64,000 nt of DNA, from the NCBI RefSeq assembly GCF_947242115.1, contig NC_074713.1, positions 7,623,501 to 7,687,500 of the forward strand. The letters are read 5' to 3'. The notes under the pieces were generated by a model that saw only the letters and a list, made by a program, of their open reading frames with translations, was not told the origin of the DNA and did not search any database. Within the stretch, counting starts at the first letter, position 1, and each line of letters begins with the position of its first letter. Source of the DNA: Biomphalaria glabrata (taxonomy: Eukaryota > Mollusca > Gastropoda > Planorbidae). The position numbers and the translations under genes were made by a program. Of this stretch, positions 11,271-22,260 are shown piece by piece.

Positions 11271-12225
11271 CTGGCGTCACTAGGGTCGGTGTCAACCGGT
11301 GCGCTCAGGGTGTTATCCCCACCAAAAAAAAAAAAAAAAAAACTCGCCCCATCCCCCAACAGAAATAATCAATAGTTTACTCTTTTTACTGAACAGTGAG
11401 CTAATTAACTATCATCACTTGTTGCTACACAACTGTAACACGAGTCTCCAAGACTTTTATTGCATGTCCGAGCTTCAGAAATTCATTTTCCTTGGGAGCA
11501 CCATTTCTCCAAGTAGGAAGATAGCAGGTAAAATAAACCTAAACTAATAAGAGAAGGGGGTGGGCCAAAACTGAAGAGTGAGAGACATTCGAGGATTAGA
11601 GCATGTCAGTTTGTAACGGGCTGGAGCATCGTAAGTCTATCCTTGGTGTTTAGCAAGACGCCCACAGAACGCTGGAAGAGACGAGTCCCTTCAGATGTAA
11701 GACGGTAGTACACTCTAGAATTGTGCTGAAACGTCTTGTTCGAAAAGAACGTTTGGAATCGATCTTGTTGTTAACGTCTTTCGATGATAATAATGTTGAT
11801 TTTACTTGATTAATATTGAAATATGCCCAACCTGCGATCGCAGCTGTGTATCAAGGATTGGCCTCTTTAGTCACACAAGAAGTTGCACAGGGAATAGATC
11901 GTCTCTCGAGACGTAAAATGCCACAGAGAGAATATTGAAATCTAAAATAACTAGGCCTACAATGGAAATACAGCAGATTTGTTTCCCTTAAAATAAAAAA
12001 AATTAACTCTTTAGTGGCCCGTCGTCAACATGTAACGTTTTCGACACGTACATAACAAAATAGAGACCTATATATATCTTAATCTATATCCAGAATTTGA
12101 AAGCGCTTAATCATGTTGGGTATTTTGAAAAAAAAGTTGTGTGATTTACCAAAAGTGAAAATTTTGTTCTACACGAGTGTCACCCCCTGATGTGACACGG
12201 TGCACCTCTAGTGACGCCAGTGATT
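11271..12225. mobile_element. Possible TIR element enclosing LINE B fragments
   Basis: The left end reads ACTGGCGTCACTAGGGTCGG inward. The right end, reverse-complemented, reads ACTGGCGTCACTAGAGGTGC inward, and similarity continues for about 45 bp. The flanks show no clear target duplication. The pair may mark a DNA transposon invaded by a LINE, or two independent repeat copies in opposite orientation. Confidence 0.35.
11440..11940 (+). mobile_element. Rearranged LINE fragments (family B) with zinc-finger-like C-terminus
   Basis: At 11,460-11,545 the plus strand reads SELQKFIFLGSTISPSRKIA, an RT-thumb-like stretch (FxxLGSTIS). At 11,825-11,900 it reads PTCDRSCVSRIGLFSHTRSC, the C..C...SRIGLFSH.R.C finger found at the end of a widespread invertebrate LINE ORF. 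Sequence between them does not match clearly, so the copy is internally deleted. Confidence 0.65.
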
Positions 12226-12644
12226 ATTTTGAAACACTAAGCATGACTATCTGGACATTTAGGGAGACGACCAAAGCTCGAGTCAATATTTTCATGATCA
12301 AATCAGGTAAGTTAGTTACTACTACTGAAAGCAACTTCTCATTGAGTAGGAGAAGAAAGCCGGGGAGGGGGGGGGGGACTTGGTATCGATCTTATACAAC
12401 AATTTCAGCAAATAACAGTAATCGATTTTCTCCTCAGGCCCCTTCACTTCGGGTTGGGGGGGGCGGGGGCAAAATGGCGGTGAATTACTTGAAGGATGAT
12501 ATTAGGTGACCTCAGCATCCATTTATAAGCCTGTTGACGGACAACGCAAGACACATTTTGTAAGGTGGGACAATGGTTGATGAAGTGGATACTAATAGAA
12601 GGTTCTCGAATGGCGAGATAGCCAGCGTGATGAAGAACATGATA

Positions 12645-13049
12645 ATGGCCCCCAGTGAAAGTGATACAGAGGTCTGATAACATGAATACTGTTGTGTGGG
12701 TCTGATGGCCCCCAGTGAAAGTGATACAGAGGTCTGGTTACATGAATACTGTTGTGTAGGTCTGATGGCCCCCAGTGAAAGTGATACAGAGGGCTGATAA
12801 TATGAATACTGTTGTGTGGGTCTGATGGTTCCCAGTGAAAGTGATACAGAGGTCTGGTTACATGAATACTGTTGTGTAGGTCTGATGGTCCCCAGTGAAA
12901 GTGATACAGAGGGCTGATAATATGAATACTGTTGTGTAGGTCTCCTGGTCCCCAGTGAAAGTGATACAGAGGGCTGATAATATGAATACTGTTGTGTAGG
13001 TCTGATGGTCCCCAGTGAAAGTGATACAGAGGGCTGATAATATGAATAC
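12645..13049. repeat. 60-bp minisatellite, about 6.75 copies
   Basis: Units beginning TGGCCCCCAGTGAAAGTGAT and containing ATGAATACTGTTGTGTRGGT recur exactly every 60 bp with a few substitutions. Variant bases alternate between neighbours, suggesting unequal exchange of two-unit blocks. Confidence 0.95.
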
Positions 13050-13280
13050 GTTTACTGTTATCTCAATTTAGTCATCATCTTATATTGAAACAAGATTACA
13101 AATAGAGTTTATTCTTTCAGCTTTCACACAAAATCAGATGCGATATGTGTAAGCCTGTATACATGAACATGTTATCAGTAAATTGTTAGTACCGGTAGCT
13201 CGTATAACAGAAAACACATCATCTCAAATTTATAGTATGTAATATAACACTCTGTTCAACAAAGTCGTTGTAAAAAGGTT

Positions 13281-13350
13281 ACAAAGACAGTTTGTGTGGA
13301 AACACAAACTCAAAATCGGCCCCCGAAGTGGTCCACCTAGAGTCTTCACC
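13281..13350 (-). repeat. Short repeat R2 with hairpin
   Basis: ACAGTTTGTGTGGAAACACA and CAAAATCGGCCCCCGAAGTG are the reverse complement of 3,905-3,975. The core AGTTTGTGT-ttcc-ACACAAACT is a near-perfect inverted repeat. Confidence 0.55.
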
Positions 13351-13504
13351 AGGATACCCTTCCAACCACAGCTTCTCCATATATTTATTAAGCGTACACT
13401 TATATTTTTAAAAAATAATAATTATTAACCTTATCCATACAATTGTGTACAACAAGACTTAACCCTCGCAAATAAAAATTAATATCTCCATTGTCATTGG
13501 TCAT

Positions 13505-13685
13505 AAAAACTAGACATAGATCTAGCTAGATCTAGACCTAGTTTTAGATCTAAATCTGATTCAAGATCTAATTCTAGGTCTAGAACTAGATCAAAGTCTA
13601 GATCTAGAAATAGATCTAAGTTTAGAACTTAAGTCTATATCTAGATGTAAGTCTAGTAGATCTAGATCTAGAACTAATGATCCAT
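13505..13685. repeat. AGATCT/TCTAGA word cluster
   Basis: Dense, self-complementary TAGATCTAG and TCTAGAACTAG words without a fixed period. Confidence 0.7.
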
Positions 13686-13789
13686 TGACACTTTTATCAT
13701 TGTGGCCTTAGATGCAAATTTTTTTGTACCAATGCGCGAATCTATGAATGAAGCTTGAGTTATTAATGAAGAAGTCCATGACGTTTTTT

Positions 13790-14055
13790 TTAAAAGGTAC
13801 CTCCCCTGAAGTTTTTCATTGAAAAATAGTGTAATTTTTTTTTGAAAAATCTGCTTGCATAAATAATTTTTTTAAAATTAGATGGTTCACTTTCGGAAAA
13901 GTGAAAAAGTAGCCGTTGCATAAGATCTTTGAATGATCTCAAATGTCATGATGTCCGATTTTCATTTTCTCTTCTAGTTTCTGAGATCTAAACGGTACGG
14001 ACGAACGAACGGACAGCCACACAAAACTAATAGCGTCTTTTTCCCTTGTTATAAA
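13790..14055 (-). repeat. Dispersed repeat R1, minus copy
   Basis: Reverse complement of the 3,087-3,300 repeat: GTGAAAAAGTAGCCGTTGCA, CTCTTCTAGTTTCTGAGATC, ACACAAAACTAATAGCGTCT. It extends the family consensus by showing which parts are conserved. Confidence 0.65.
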
Positions 14056-14319
14056 AACTTACAACATAATCACCACCTTTTAATATAGCCAACCCTGTTT
14101 TATTGTAAAAATTATCTTATCTTATTATTTTTTGTTCCCCTTTCAGACCTTACGATCTATGGGGTAGATGATGTAAAGGTCATTATTATTATTATTATTA
14201 ATGGTAAATTATATTAAAAAAGGTATTTCTCTTTTTTTTTAATGGCTTATATATTTAATTTAAAAAATAAATCGGTTTTAGAAGATAAAAATAGCCTTTG
14301 CATCTATATCATGAAAACG

Positions 14320-14430
14320 AATTTTGCTTAAATCTAGTTTTTGAGATCTAAACGTGACAGACGGACGTAAGGACGGACAGAACACACCAAACTAGCAGCA
14401 ACGTTTTATTTTCGGGAACCGTAAAAAAAA
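14320..14430 (-). repeat. R1-like fragment
   Basis: CTAGTTTTTGAGATCTAAAC, GGACGGACAGAACACACC and a TTTTCGGGAACCG end, similar to R1 but diverged. Confidence 0.45.
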
Positions 14431-14504
14431 CTATTTCAGTTTTTTCTGTTAACTCTCTTTTTCCAACTCTTCATTTCAATCATTGTATTTGCGCTGAATG
14501 ACCA

Positions 14505-14612
14505 ATACACACACTCTTCATTACTCTCTCCCTCACACGCACATACACTTCATTACTCTCTCCCTCACACGCACACACTCTTCAGTACTCTCTCCCTCAC
14601 ACACACACACAC
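14505..14612. repeat. Short tandem repeat, about 3 copies of 37 bp
   Basis: Units contain TTCATTACTCTCTCCCTCAC followed by ACGCACACA, passing into a CA run. Confidence 0.75.
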
Positions 14613-14909
14613 ACGTCTAAAAAGAAATCGGGGCAGACTTTCTGGGCACATTTCATGGCAGTATCATTGAATCTGTGTCTCTAGTCACAAGATAAACCAA
14701 GCCGAAGGTCGTCCAATTCAATTAAGGTGTCATGTCAAATGAGAAAATCGTTACATCCTAGACCGAGATAGGACTCTAAAGGCGCGTAATGATCTATACT
14801 CAAGAATGAGATAGGACAACAAGAAGCAACAATAAAATAAAAGAAACTTAGGGGAAAAAAAATGGGTAAGCAGGTTGTAGGTTCTCTCTCTCTCTCTTTC
14901 TCTCTTCTA

Positions 14910-15345
14910 TCTAATATATAAAGCAGAAAGAAAGGCGTATGTATGTCCGGAATAAAAATCAAAACCGTCAGATGAATCTTAATGAAACTTGACATAAAAG
15001 TTCCTTAGATCATGGCGGAGACCGTAGTTTATGTTTAATGTCCCTCCCACAACAGGAGAGCCCTAAAATTGACAAAAAGTACCTAATTTTATCTTTATGA
15101 AATAACGAAACTTTTTGACAAATCAGGTAAACCCTTTTTCAAAGTAATTTAAATTGGATATCTATATGTCGGCTGAACGGGTAAACCCATTTTCATACTC
15201 TACTTATATTTTCGTGGCAAATTTTTTTTTTTTAATTTGAAGGGAACATTCTCCAAGTTTGACATAGATTTTTAGATCTAAATTCAATCCAGTAGATAGT
15301 AATATCCAAACTAAGACCCGCAGGTCGCGAGTCATATCCGGCTAG
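14910..15345 (+). mobile_element. Non-autonomous Helitron-like element, copy 1
   Basis: It starts TCTAATATATAAAG directly after an A and ends CTAG directly before a T, the A^T insertion rule and the TC...CTRR ends of Helitrons. A short GACC...GGTC inverted repeat sits about 15-20 bp before the end (GACCCGCAGGTC), as expected for the terminator hairpin. The body is shared with the copy at 57,513-57,847, including AATCAAAACCGT and GGTAAACCCATTTTCA. No coding sequence. Confidence 0.75.

Positions 15346-15348
<3 letters not shown>

Positions 15349-15393
<45 letters not shown>
15349..15393. repeat. (TA)n microsatellite at Helitron end
   Basis: An uninterrupted TA run starts four bases after the CTAG end of the Helitron-like element. 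Confidence 0.9.
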
Positions 15394-15397
<4 letters not shown>

Positions 15398-15599
15398 GAT
15401 AGAAAAACTGTAAGTTAGTTGATACTTTTCCGGAATCAAGTTTCTAGATAACTGGAGTCTATTTATAACTGAAGTAATCATTCCTGTTCTTACAAAGCAT
15501 TTCACTATCATTTACACACTCAAGTAGGAAAGCATCATTGACCAAATCAAGTATTCATTGAGTCAACAGTCATGACACACTGAGATGCAATTGTCGCTG

Positions 15600-15930
15600 T
15601 GGGAAACATACGGCACACTATCATGTCTACGACACACTACCATGTCTACAATACACTAACATGTGTATGACACATTGCCAAGTATGCCATAAACTGCCAT
15701 GTATATGGCACTGCAATGCATATGACACACTGCAATATATATGACACACATCACCATGTACATGATGCCAAACAATATATATGACACTTCGACCTATATG
15801 ATACACGTTGCCAGGAATAAGGCCCACTGCAAAGCATTTGACACATTGTAACGTGTACGACACACTGCGAGGCATTAGACACTCTGTGATTTAAACATAT
15901 ACGATACACTGACATGTATATGACCCATAC
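15600..15930. repeat. Degenerate 20-22 bp satellite
   Basis: ATGACACACTGCCATGTAT-like units repeat about 15 times with many substitutions. Confidence 0.65.
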
Positions 15931-16599
15931 AAAAGTGAACAGACTAAATCTTCATATATCTCTGTCTAGTATTCCTTCTTTCTGATAGGGGAGATTACTC
16001 GGCAACATTTGGACCAACCAAACGTCTTTTCCATTGTTCACCTAAACTGATAGCTTTTCCTTTATACTGAAAGTGAAGACTGATTTCATTTACCAATAAA
16101 AACTTATTACACTCTAAAACATTTCAAATGTATAAAAAGAAATCCTGACCACCACAGTGCATCTGTTTTCAAACACCCACAAAGGCTGAATTTCTTCAAC
16201 AAAATAAAAACAACAAAACTTGTCATTAATTGTGATGCTTTAGCACCTTGCACTGTATAGTGACCCATTCACATATAAGGTGTAATGATTACTCTTGAGT
16301 AAATTAAAGTAAATCCTTCTGGTCACATGAATCTTGTACACACTGACCATAAAAAACAGCACACTCTCTATTTTTAACCCTAATTCAGACTTAAGGTCTT
16401 TAAGATTTTAATATAATCTGAAAGGGAGGATCTTCAGGATGAAAAACAAATCATATTTTAACTTGGACATAGAGGTACAGAATTAATAACACTTATTATT
16501 CACAAGGCATGGAAATCTTTATAATTTTTTTTTTAGAAAAAAAAAAAAAACCAGCCCCTAATTCTAAGTGGTTTCTAAAAAGAAGCAGTCCTACTTTAA

Positions 16600-16865
16600 T
16601 GTACAAAAGTGATAGCGTAATGAATAGCTTTTATAGAGCGCAACTTTCTTGCTATAAGCAACTTTCATGCTTTTAGCATGCTCAGAGCACTATGGTCCAA
16701 TCTCATTTGTGACACAATGGAGGGGGGGGGGGATATCTGGGAGAAGTTTTTTCATCCTGTCTTTAGTCCCTTAGTAAATCCAACTCTGCTTTTTCAGGTG
16801 TCGAACCTCAAGCCCCTTTATAGGTAGCTCAAGCGGATTTAGCCTCTCTGCCATAGAATCTGAGC
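16600..16865 (-). repeat. Dispersed repeat R3 (SINE-like)
   Basis: Shares GCTCAGAGCACTATGGTCCA, a G-run with ATATCTGGGAG and a tRNA-like end with copies at 51,010-51,210, 25,345-25,522 and a scrap at 4,273-4,320. On the minus strand the start resembles a tRNA head (GAGGCTAAATCC). Confidence 0.55.
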
Positions 16866-17017
16866 TTATATCAGTAAACGATTCAAATGTTCACTTTACT
16901 TCCCAGGTTTCAGTTACCTACTATGCAAAAGTTCATGAATATTCATTAAAAAAAACATGAAAAAAAAAAAATGTTGATACTTACGTAAAGAGAGTTAAAC
17001 AAATTGAGTTACAAAAT

Positions 17018-19630
17018 CTAGGAAGATGATAAAAAGTCCAGCAGGTCACTAGACTGACCAGGACCTTCAGAAGGAAGCTGACTGAAATTCTCTGAAACTA
17101 TCACTTGAGACTCAAAATTGATCTCTAAAGGTTCAATGTTAAGTGGTTGGTCTGGTACAACATTAGACAAAAAGTCGAATGGATTTGTACTTGGAGATCT
17201 AACAGGTATCAGAGTTTGAAAATTCTCAAAAGGATTTGTGCTGGGGGAGCGCTGTGGTGTAAGTGTTTGAAAATCCTCAAACGGATTAGTACTCGGAGGT
17301 CGTTGTGGTGTAATGTTCTGGAATTCCTCAAAGGGATTTACACTAGGCGGCCGATTGGGTATACTTTGAAATTCCTCAAAAGGATTAGTACTTGGAGGTC
17401 GGTCTGGTAGATTATTTTGAAGCTCATCAAAGGGATTTGTGCTTGGTGGTCTTTCTGTTAAAATATTTTGAAATCCCTGATTAAGATCAACAGAAGCTGA
17501 GCAATCCACTGGAGGCAATGAAGATTTTTCCAAAGATTCTGGTCTTCCTTCAATCACTCTGTTAGCTGAAGAATTACAATTATCTCCAGTAATGCTCACA
17601 CTGGGGACTGAAAACTCTAATGGAGTTGATGGAAATTGGTCAAAATGTCCAAAAGAGAGTGATATATCTTTTTCATCCTCTACAAAACAATGAGAAAGTT
17701 CGTCATCTGTTAGTATTGAAGGTACAGGATGACCAGCAGTATTGGGACCAAAGGTAGACAATGGCTCATTGGAAGATGCACCTTGGCTTTTATTTACTTC
17801 ATCCGAAACAGGAAAAGGATGGAGGTCTGAAGGCAAATTCACAGCAGATTCCTCTATATTGTTTTTTTTTGACGGAACTTCAACACAGTTTTCTGAGCAG
17901 AGCTGCAAAAAGTTGCTATCCTCGAATTTTTCACATACTTTTTGTCCCTCTTCATAAGATGCAGCAGTTTTGATATCTATAGCAACCAATTTAGCTGACT
18001 GATCAATCTCAACTGTAAGTATTTCTTCAGAGTCTAACTCTGTAAACCTCTTTATCAATGGGGTGACCTCAAGTGTTACTGTAGAAAGGCCAGGATCTTC
18101 AGAAGAAATGTTTTGGTGATTAGAAAGGTTTGTCCAAATTGTCTGTTCATTGCCAACAAACTCACAAACTGAACTTTTATGCTGACTTAGTGGTAAGAAA
18201 CATTTTACACAACGATTTTCTGGTGTCCCAGGATCATCATCACAAGAATCTGAGGTAATACTTGAAATATTATCACATTTAAGCTTTTCACACACATCAA
18301 CATTGTTGTTTTCAATTGGACAGCCCAGAGAAAAGCTCTCTGGAAAAGTTGCCCAGTTCTCTTCCTGTGGTTCACTTACTGCATCACCAAAGAAAGAAAC
18401 AGATGATTCATTTTGTTGGATGTACAGCAGCTGAGATACACTGGGGGAATCATCACCCGCAGAAGTTCCTGGGAATCTTGGGCCAGTTGAGAGTTTCGGT
18501 GATGTGGAAGGTGTTAAAGTTGGTGGAATGAGAACCCTTCTAGGGGAAACAGGAATCTGACCATCCTCGCTCACAACCAAAGCAGATTTTGTGCGGCTGA
18601 AGAGTATCTCTTCTGTAAACTCAAAGCAAACTTCATCTGAATCTTTTCTTTTAGCACTTTGAAGTTTGGGTGTTTTTGGCTTTAGTGTGAACTCATCACA
18701 AGGCAGAGTTATTTTTAGTTTGTCTGGAATGAGAGAAGGGGGTGCAGGGGAGAGCTCAGGAGAGCTGATATTTGCATATTCATCAAGGGTAACAACACTA
18801 ATCGGAGTATGACTGCGAGGACGAGCAATGGGTGATGTGGTCACTCTCAACCTTTCAATGCGTCTTTCATAAGCTTTACGTTTAGAAGGGGAAAGAATCT
18901 GACTAGGGTCAATATTTTCAGGGAACAGGTGAGTATCTTTATCAAAGCAATGTTCATCTAAGTTTCCATCTACATCCGTATAGTCTAAGTGGCCAATGGA
19001 AGGACGGGAGGCTTGAAACTTAAAAGTTGTTTCATTACACGAGCCTGAGCTAGAGGAAGAGTCAGAATCTTGCTTTTTTATAGGAATGGTTACTCTTCCG
19101 ATTGTTCCTTGTCGACTCAAGCCGCTGGTGAATGAAGGTTTCTCATCCTGCTTCTCAGCATCTTTCTGCTTACTAGAAGATGGAGATTCACTCTTCTGCG
19201 GCAGAGAATCGGGTCGATGTGATTCAGATCTCTCAAGAGAATCAGATCCAGAAGCCGCTAGATTACTCTCATTTTTATTTTCTACATTCTCACTCTGATT
19301 GCTGGCTCCCTGCTTCTCCTTTGCGGCATCAGATTCCTTTCCTCCTTTCTCCTCCCCACCCGCCTGAGACAGGCCCTTTTTAGAATTGTTAGCCCCTATG
19401 TTTCCAGTTGACTTTAAACGTCCATCATGAAGTGATGCTTCCTGTGATTTGGTGTTCAGCAGCTGCACACTAGATGAAGAATTGTCACTGCTTTTGAATG
19501 TTGTACTTTGTGTACCATCAGAGTTGACATCTTCATCACCAAGATCAATAGTATCAAAAGTTGCAAGAGGAGCTCTCAGTATTTCTTCTCTTCTAACTAT
19601 TCTATGTTTAATGTTGAAGACTCTGTGCAT
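17018..19630 (-). CDS. Large disordered protein with six NPF repeats, likely endocytic scaffold
   Basis: One coding exon gives about 870 residues. The ATG at 19630 is chosen because an in-frame TGA lies 12 nt upstream, inside the same exon, and a good acceptor (CTTTTCAG) ends at 19654; translation therefore starts in the second exon. I do not recognise the orthologue. The N-terminus MHRVFNIKHRIVRREEILR is basic. Residues 40-200 are Ser/Lys/Glu-rich. A more conserved-looking block about 245-330 has SPSKRKAYERRIERLRV and SPIARPRSHTPISVVTLDEY. Further on come a WATF (WxxF) motif and a CVKCFLPLSQHKSSVC stretch. Residues about 727-827 hold six repeats of about 17 residues (RPPSTNPFEEFQ), and the C-terminus is DLLDFLSSS. 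NPF binds EH domains (Eps15, intersectin, EHD) and WxxF binds the AP-2 alpha ear, so I infer a role in clathrin endocytosis or recycling. No globular domain is evident. A candidate ATTAAA poly(A) signal reads at 16407-16412 on the minus strand. Confidence 0.78.
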   Translation of the reverse strand: MHRVFNIKHRIVRREEILRAPLATFDTIDLGDEDVNSDGTQSTTFKSSDNSSSSVQLLNTKSQEASLHDGRLKSTGNIGANNSKKGLSQAGGEEKGGKESDAAKEKQGASNQSENVENKNESNLAASGSDSLERSESHRPDSLPQKSESPSSSKQKDAEKQDEKPSFTSGLSRQGTIGRVTIPIKKQDSDSSSSSGSCNETTFKFQASRPSIGHLDYTDVDGNLDEHCFDKDTHLFPENIDPSQILSPSKRKAYERRIERLRVTTSPIARPRSHTPISVVTLDEYANISSPELSPAPPSLIPDKLKITLPCDEFTLKPKTPKLQSAKRKDSDEVCFEFTEEILFSRTKSALVVSEDGQIPVSPRRVLIPPTLTPSTSPKLSTGPRFPGTSAGDDSPSVSQLLYIQQNESSVSFFGDAVSEPQEENWATFPESFSLGCPIENNNVDVCEKLKCDNISSITSDSCDDDPGTPENRCVKCFLPLSQHKSSVCEFVGNEQTIWTNLSNHQNISSEDPGLSTVTLEVTPLIKRFTELDSEEILTVEIDQSAKLVAIDIKTAASYEEGQKVCEKFEDSNFLQLCSENCVEVPSKKNNIEESAVNLPSDLHPFPVSDEVNKSQGASSNEPLSTFGPNTAGHPVPSILTDDELSHCFVEDEKDISLSFGHFDQFPSTPLEFSVPSVSITGDNCNSSANRVIEGRPESLEKSSLPPVDCSASVDLNQGFQNILTERPPSTNPFDELQNNLPDRPPSTNPFEEFQSIPNRPPSVNPFEEFQNITPQRPPSTNPFEDFQTLTPQRSPSTNPFENFQTLIPVRSPSTNPFDFLSNVVPDQPLNIEPLEINFESQVIVSENFSQLPSEGPGQSSDLLDFLSSS
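17150..17452 (-). repeat. 51-bp coding tandem repeat encoding RPPSTNPF units
   Basis: Six head-to-tail units of 48-51 bp lie inside the NPF gene and encode (R)(P/S)PS(T/V)NPF(D/E)(E/D/N)(F/L)Q plus a short spacer. The NPF core is kept in all six while spacers vary (NNLPD, SIPN, NITPQ, TLTPQ, TLIPV, SNVVPD). This fits expansion of the array with selection for the NPF ligand. Confidence 0.9.
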
Positions 19631-19653
19631 AGCCAAATTTCAAGTTCTTGTGT

Positions 19654-21429
19654 CTGAAAAGTACAAGAATTATAATATGAAAAGATAAACAATAGGCCAG
19701 TATATACACACACAATACAATATGTTCATTGTTTAAAAAGAAATATAAATGCAAGACTACACTACCAATAGAGATGTTCTGTTCAATCCTGGTGTAGACT
19801 AGTGTAGAGGTACAACATGCTTTTCAACAGATGCACTTGATATGGTACCTATACTGCATCCCAAAAAGTTTTCTTTTTTTGGGGAGCTTAAATGTCAATG
19901 AGGACGGTATTTCCCCCACCCTCCCGAAATGTTTAAAAAGCCTGCTCAGTGACCAGTTCGCCTCAGTTGGCATAGTGAAGAAAAAGTGGCAGTTATGGAT
20001 TCCAAAAGAGACAGCTGGAGATCTTACACTTTAGACCAAAAGAATGATACCGTTCAAGAGGGTTAAAATAGAAATGAAATCAGCCACCAGCAAACAATGG
20101 ATTGGATTAAGAAAAGATGTGCCGTCACAGCTAGATTTCTCGTGCCCATGTGAAATACAGTACTCCTCCTTAATCTTCAGACTTGAAGACAAAAATGATT
20201 ATTATTAAATAAGCCATTTACAAAAACTTTTAGAATTACAAAAAGGTCTCAAATCAATTAGAAGGCATTTTATAAATACTAATGGCATTTAAAGATCTTA
20301 GAGTTAGATTTTAATGTTTATGTAAGTCTTGACTATAATATAATATTATTGTATGAAGCGATAAATAAAAAATATAGAGATAATTTTGCTTAAAATTTGA
20401 AATAAAATATAATATACAGTGTACCCAATTCAAAAACAATTCAAGAAGAAAAACAAAATAATATATATCTAGATTTCTAATAATATCAATAAATTATTTA
20501 TTTTTTTTTTACATAGAATGGTAAGAGCTAGATTCTAGACAGATCTAGTAGCAATTCTTTAGTCACTGTCAATTTAAAGTTCATTTTGTTTCTAAAAATA
20601 GGAATGACATTTTTCAAACAAATTTTTTCAAATAAAATGGCACTCAGCTGTTTTTATCTGCTATTTTTAATCCAATCAGAATCTAAATGTACTTTTATTT
20701 ATATTAATAAAATCTAGAAAAAAAATGTATAGGTTTATATCTACAATGTACATCTAAAGATTTATAGATATATGTAGACTCTAATCTATATCATTAATAT
20801 AGATCTAGTCTAGATACAAAATCTATATAGATCTATTACATAAAATTGATAAAGATCTCTGTGTGATTGTATTTTACTGTTGTGTTGATTAAGTTGATAA
20901 GATTTGATTGCAAAGTAATTTTACAATATGAAAATGTGTATAGATTGAGATCTATATTTTACTAGGATTCTAGATTAGATATCTCTAGAAGTAGGCTATA
21001 ATACTATATCTAGGAATGTGGGTAATTGTGATATTTTAATCTAGATCTAGTTGTTTTTTTTAAATTAGAAGTCTATCTATTAGATCTATGGAATTTATGC
21101 AAGTTGTGTAGTTCTCTTGATCTTTTTACGATTTAATATCTAGATCTAGACTCTACTCTAGTCACTCTACTAGACTCTAGAGTTAAAGTAGGCTGTTATT
21201 TAAATAAGTACTCTAGTGTCTCTAGTCTAGACTCAGTCAAAGTGACGTCAAAGAAAAGTTAGAAATAGAATCTAGACTAGATTTACTTCAGTCCAGTGAC
21301 TAGATCTATATTCTAAATCTATTTTTACCAATATTATTTATTGTCCGCATTAAAAAAGGTCAACTTTTCTAGACTATTTAAATTTAGACCTATTTATTAG
21401 TCTATAGAAGAGTCTATACAACAGCTTAC
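19654..21429 (-). other. Intron 1 of the NPF-repeat gene; AT-rich, no gene seen
   Basis: Between the proposed 5' exon and the coding exon I find only AT-rich sequence with many TAGATCTAGA-like words from about 20,460 on, and no coding signal. The short plus-strand frame at 19,831-20,034 shows no recognisable protein. Confidence 0.5.
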
Positions 21430-22260
21430 TTTGAGCTCAAAGCTCTGCTTTACATCCATTTCGTTCTTGGAGAGTCAAGACGACCGCTTCATTGATTTAT
21501 TGACATTTTCTCGCAGACAAAAACTTACCACAAACACATCAGCGCGAGGGACACAATCCAAACTCTAGACTGCACTAAGACACTGCGAGTCGCCGCAGAG
21601 AGATGGAATCAGTATTGATCGCAAATCGAGGAGGCAGCTATTTCTGCTGTTTCTTTTTTAACGTCGTCGCCATTTCTGTTTACGGAAGTAACGCACACGC
21701 ATAGCCCATGACGCAGTATGTAAATTTCTTGGAGACCACCGTGACCAATGTAAACTAATGGCTGACGCTACTGAGTTCTTGATTCTTATTCTAGATCGAA
21801 TGTAGAATATAGATCTATCTAGATCCAAAAAATCATTTCCTAGTTGGAAATCTAGATCTAGTTATGGCTTATAAGGTTAGTTATGGGGCCTTAAAATTAT
21901 ATAAATGTATAATACCAATAACTCTAGATAATCTAGATTTAGATCTATAATCTAAATCTAATTTTTTCTAAGTCAATCTAAGACTACATCTATTATCTAT
22001 AGACTATTACTATTAGTAGTATAGAGTTAGTAGATTTTATAAGTTAAGTAAGACGTCTATAATAATAATGATCATAATGTATAGATCTAGTCATAGTCTA
22101 TAAATAGTATAACTCAATTAACTGGAATCCAAGATGTCTGATCATTTTAGTAGAGTCTAGAGTAGACTCTAGTAGATCTAGATCTATTCTATTTGTAGTC
22201 TATATTAGCAGGGCACTGAGAGTGAAAGATACATAGAATCTAGTATACATACTAGGCCTA
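20460..22260. repeat. Diffuse AGATCT/TCTAGA-rich region around the NPF-gene promoter
   Basis: Words such as TCTAGATCTA, AGACTCTAG and TAGATCTAT recur dozens of times without period, except in the promoter-like stretch 21,430-21,700. Confidence 0.6.
21430..21660 (-). promoter_or_regulatory. Probable 5' untranslated exon and promoter of the NPF-repeat gene
   Basis: Upstream of the coding exon this is the only locally CpG-richer stretch in an AT-rich region, and it ends in a splice donor facing the coding exon: AAA|GTAAGC at 21429, or alternatively GTG|GTAAGT near 21532. With the first donor, an ATG at 21459 would open an upstream frame of 28 codons overlapping the main start. With the second donor no such overlap arises. 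The transcription start is inferred, not seen. Confidence 0.45.

Noticed and set aside
12177-12509. 110-residue plus-strand frame as a gene
   Set aside because: It begins in the repeat end at 12,170-12,225 and crosses G-rich simple sequence. No family resemblance or splice context.
12645-13049. CRISPR-like regular repeats
   Set aside because: The whole 60-bp period is repeated, with no unique spacers, and the DNA is eukaryotic.
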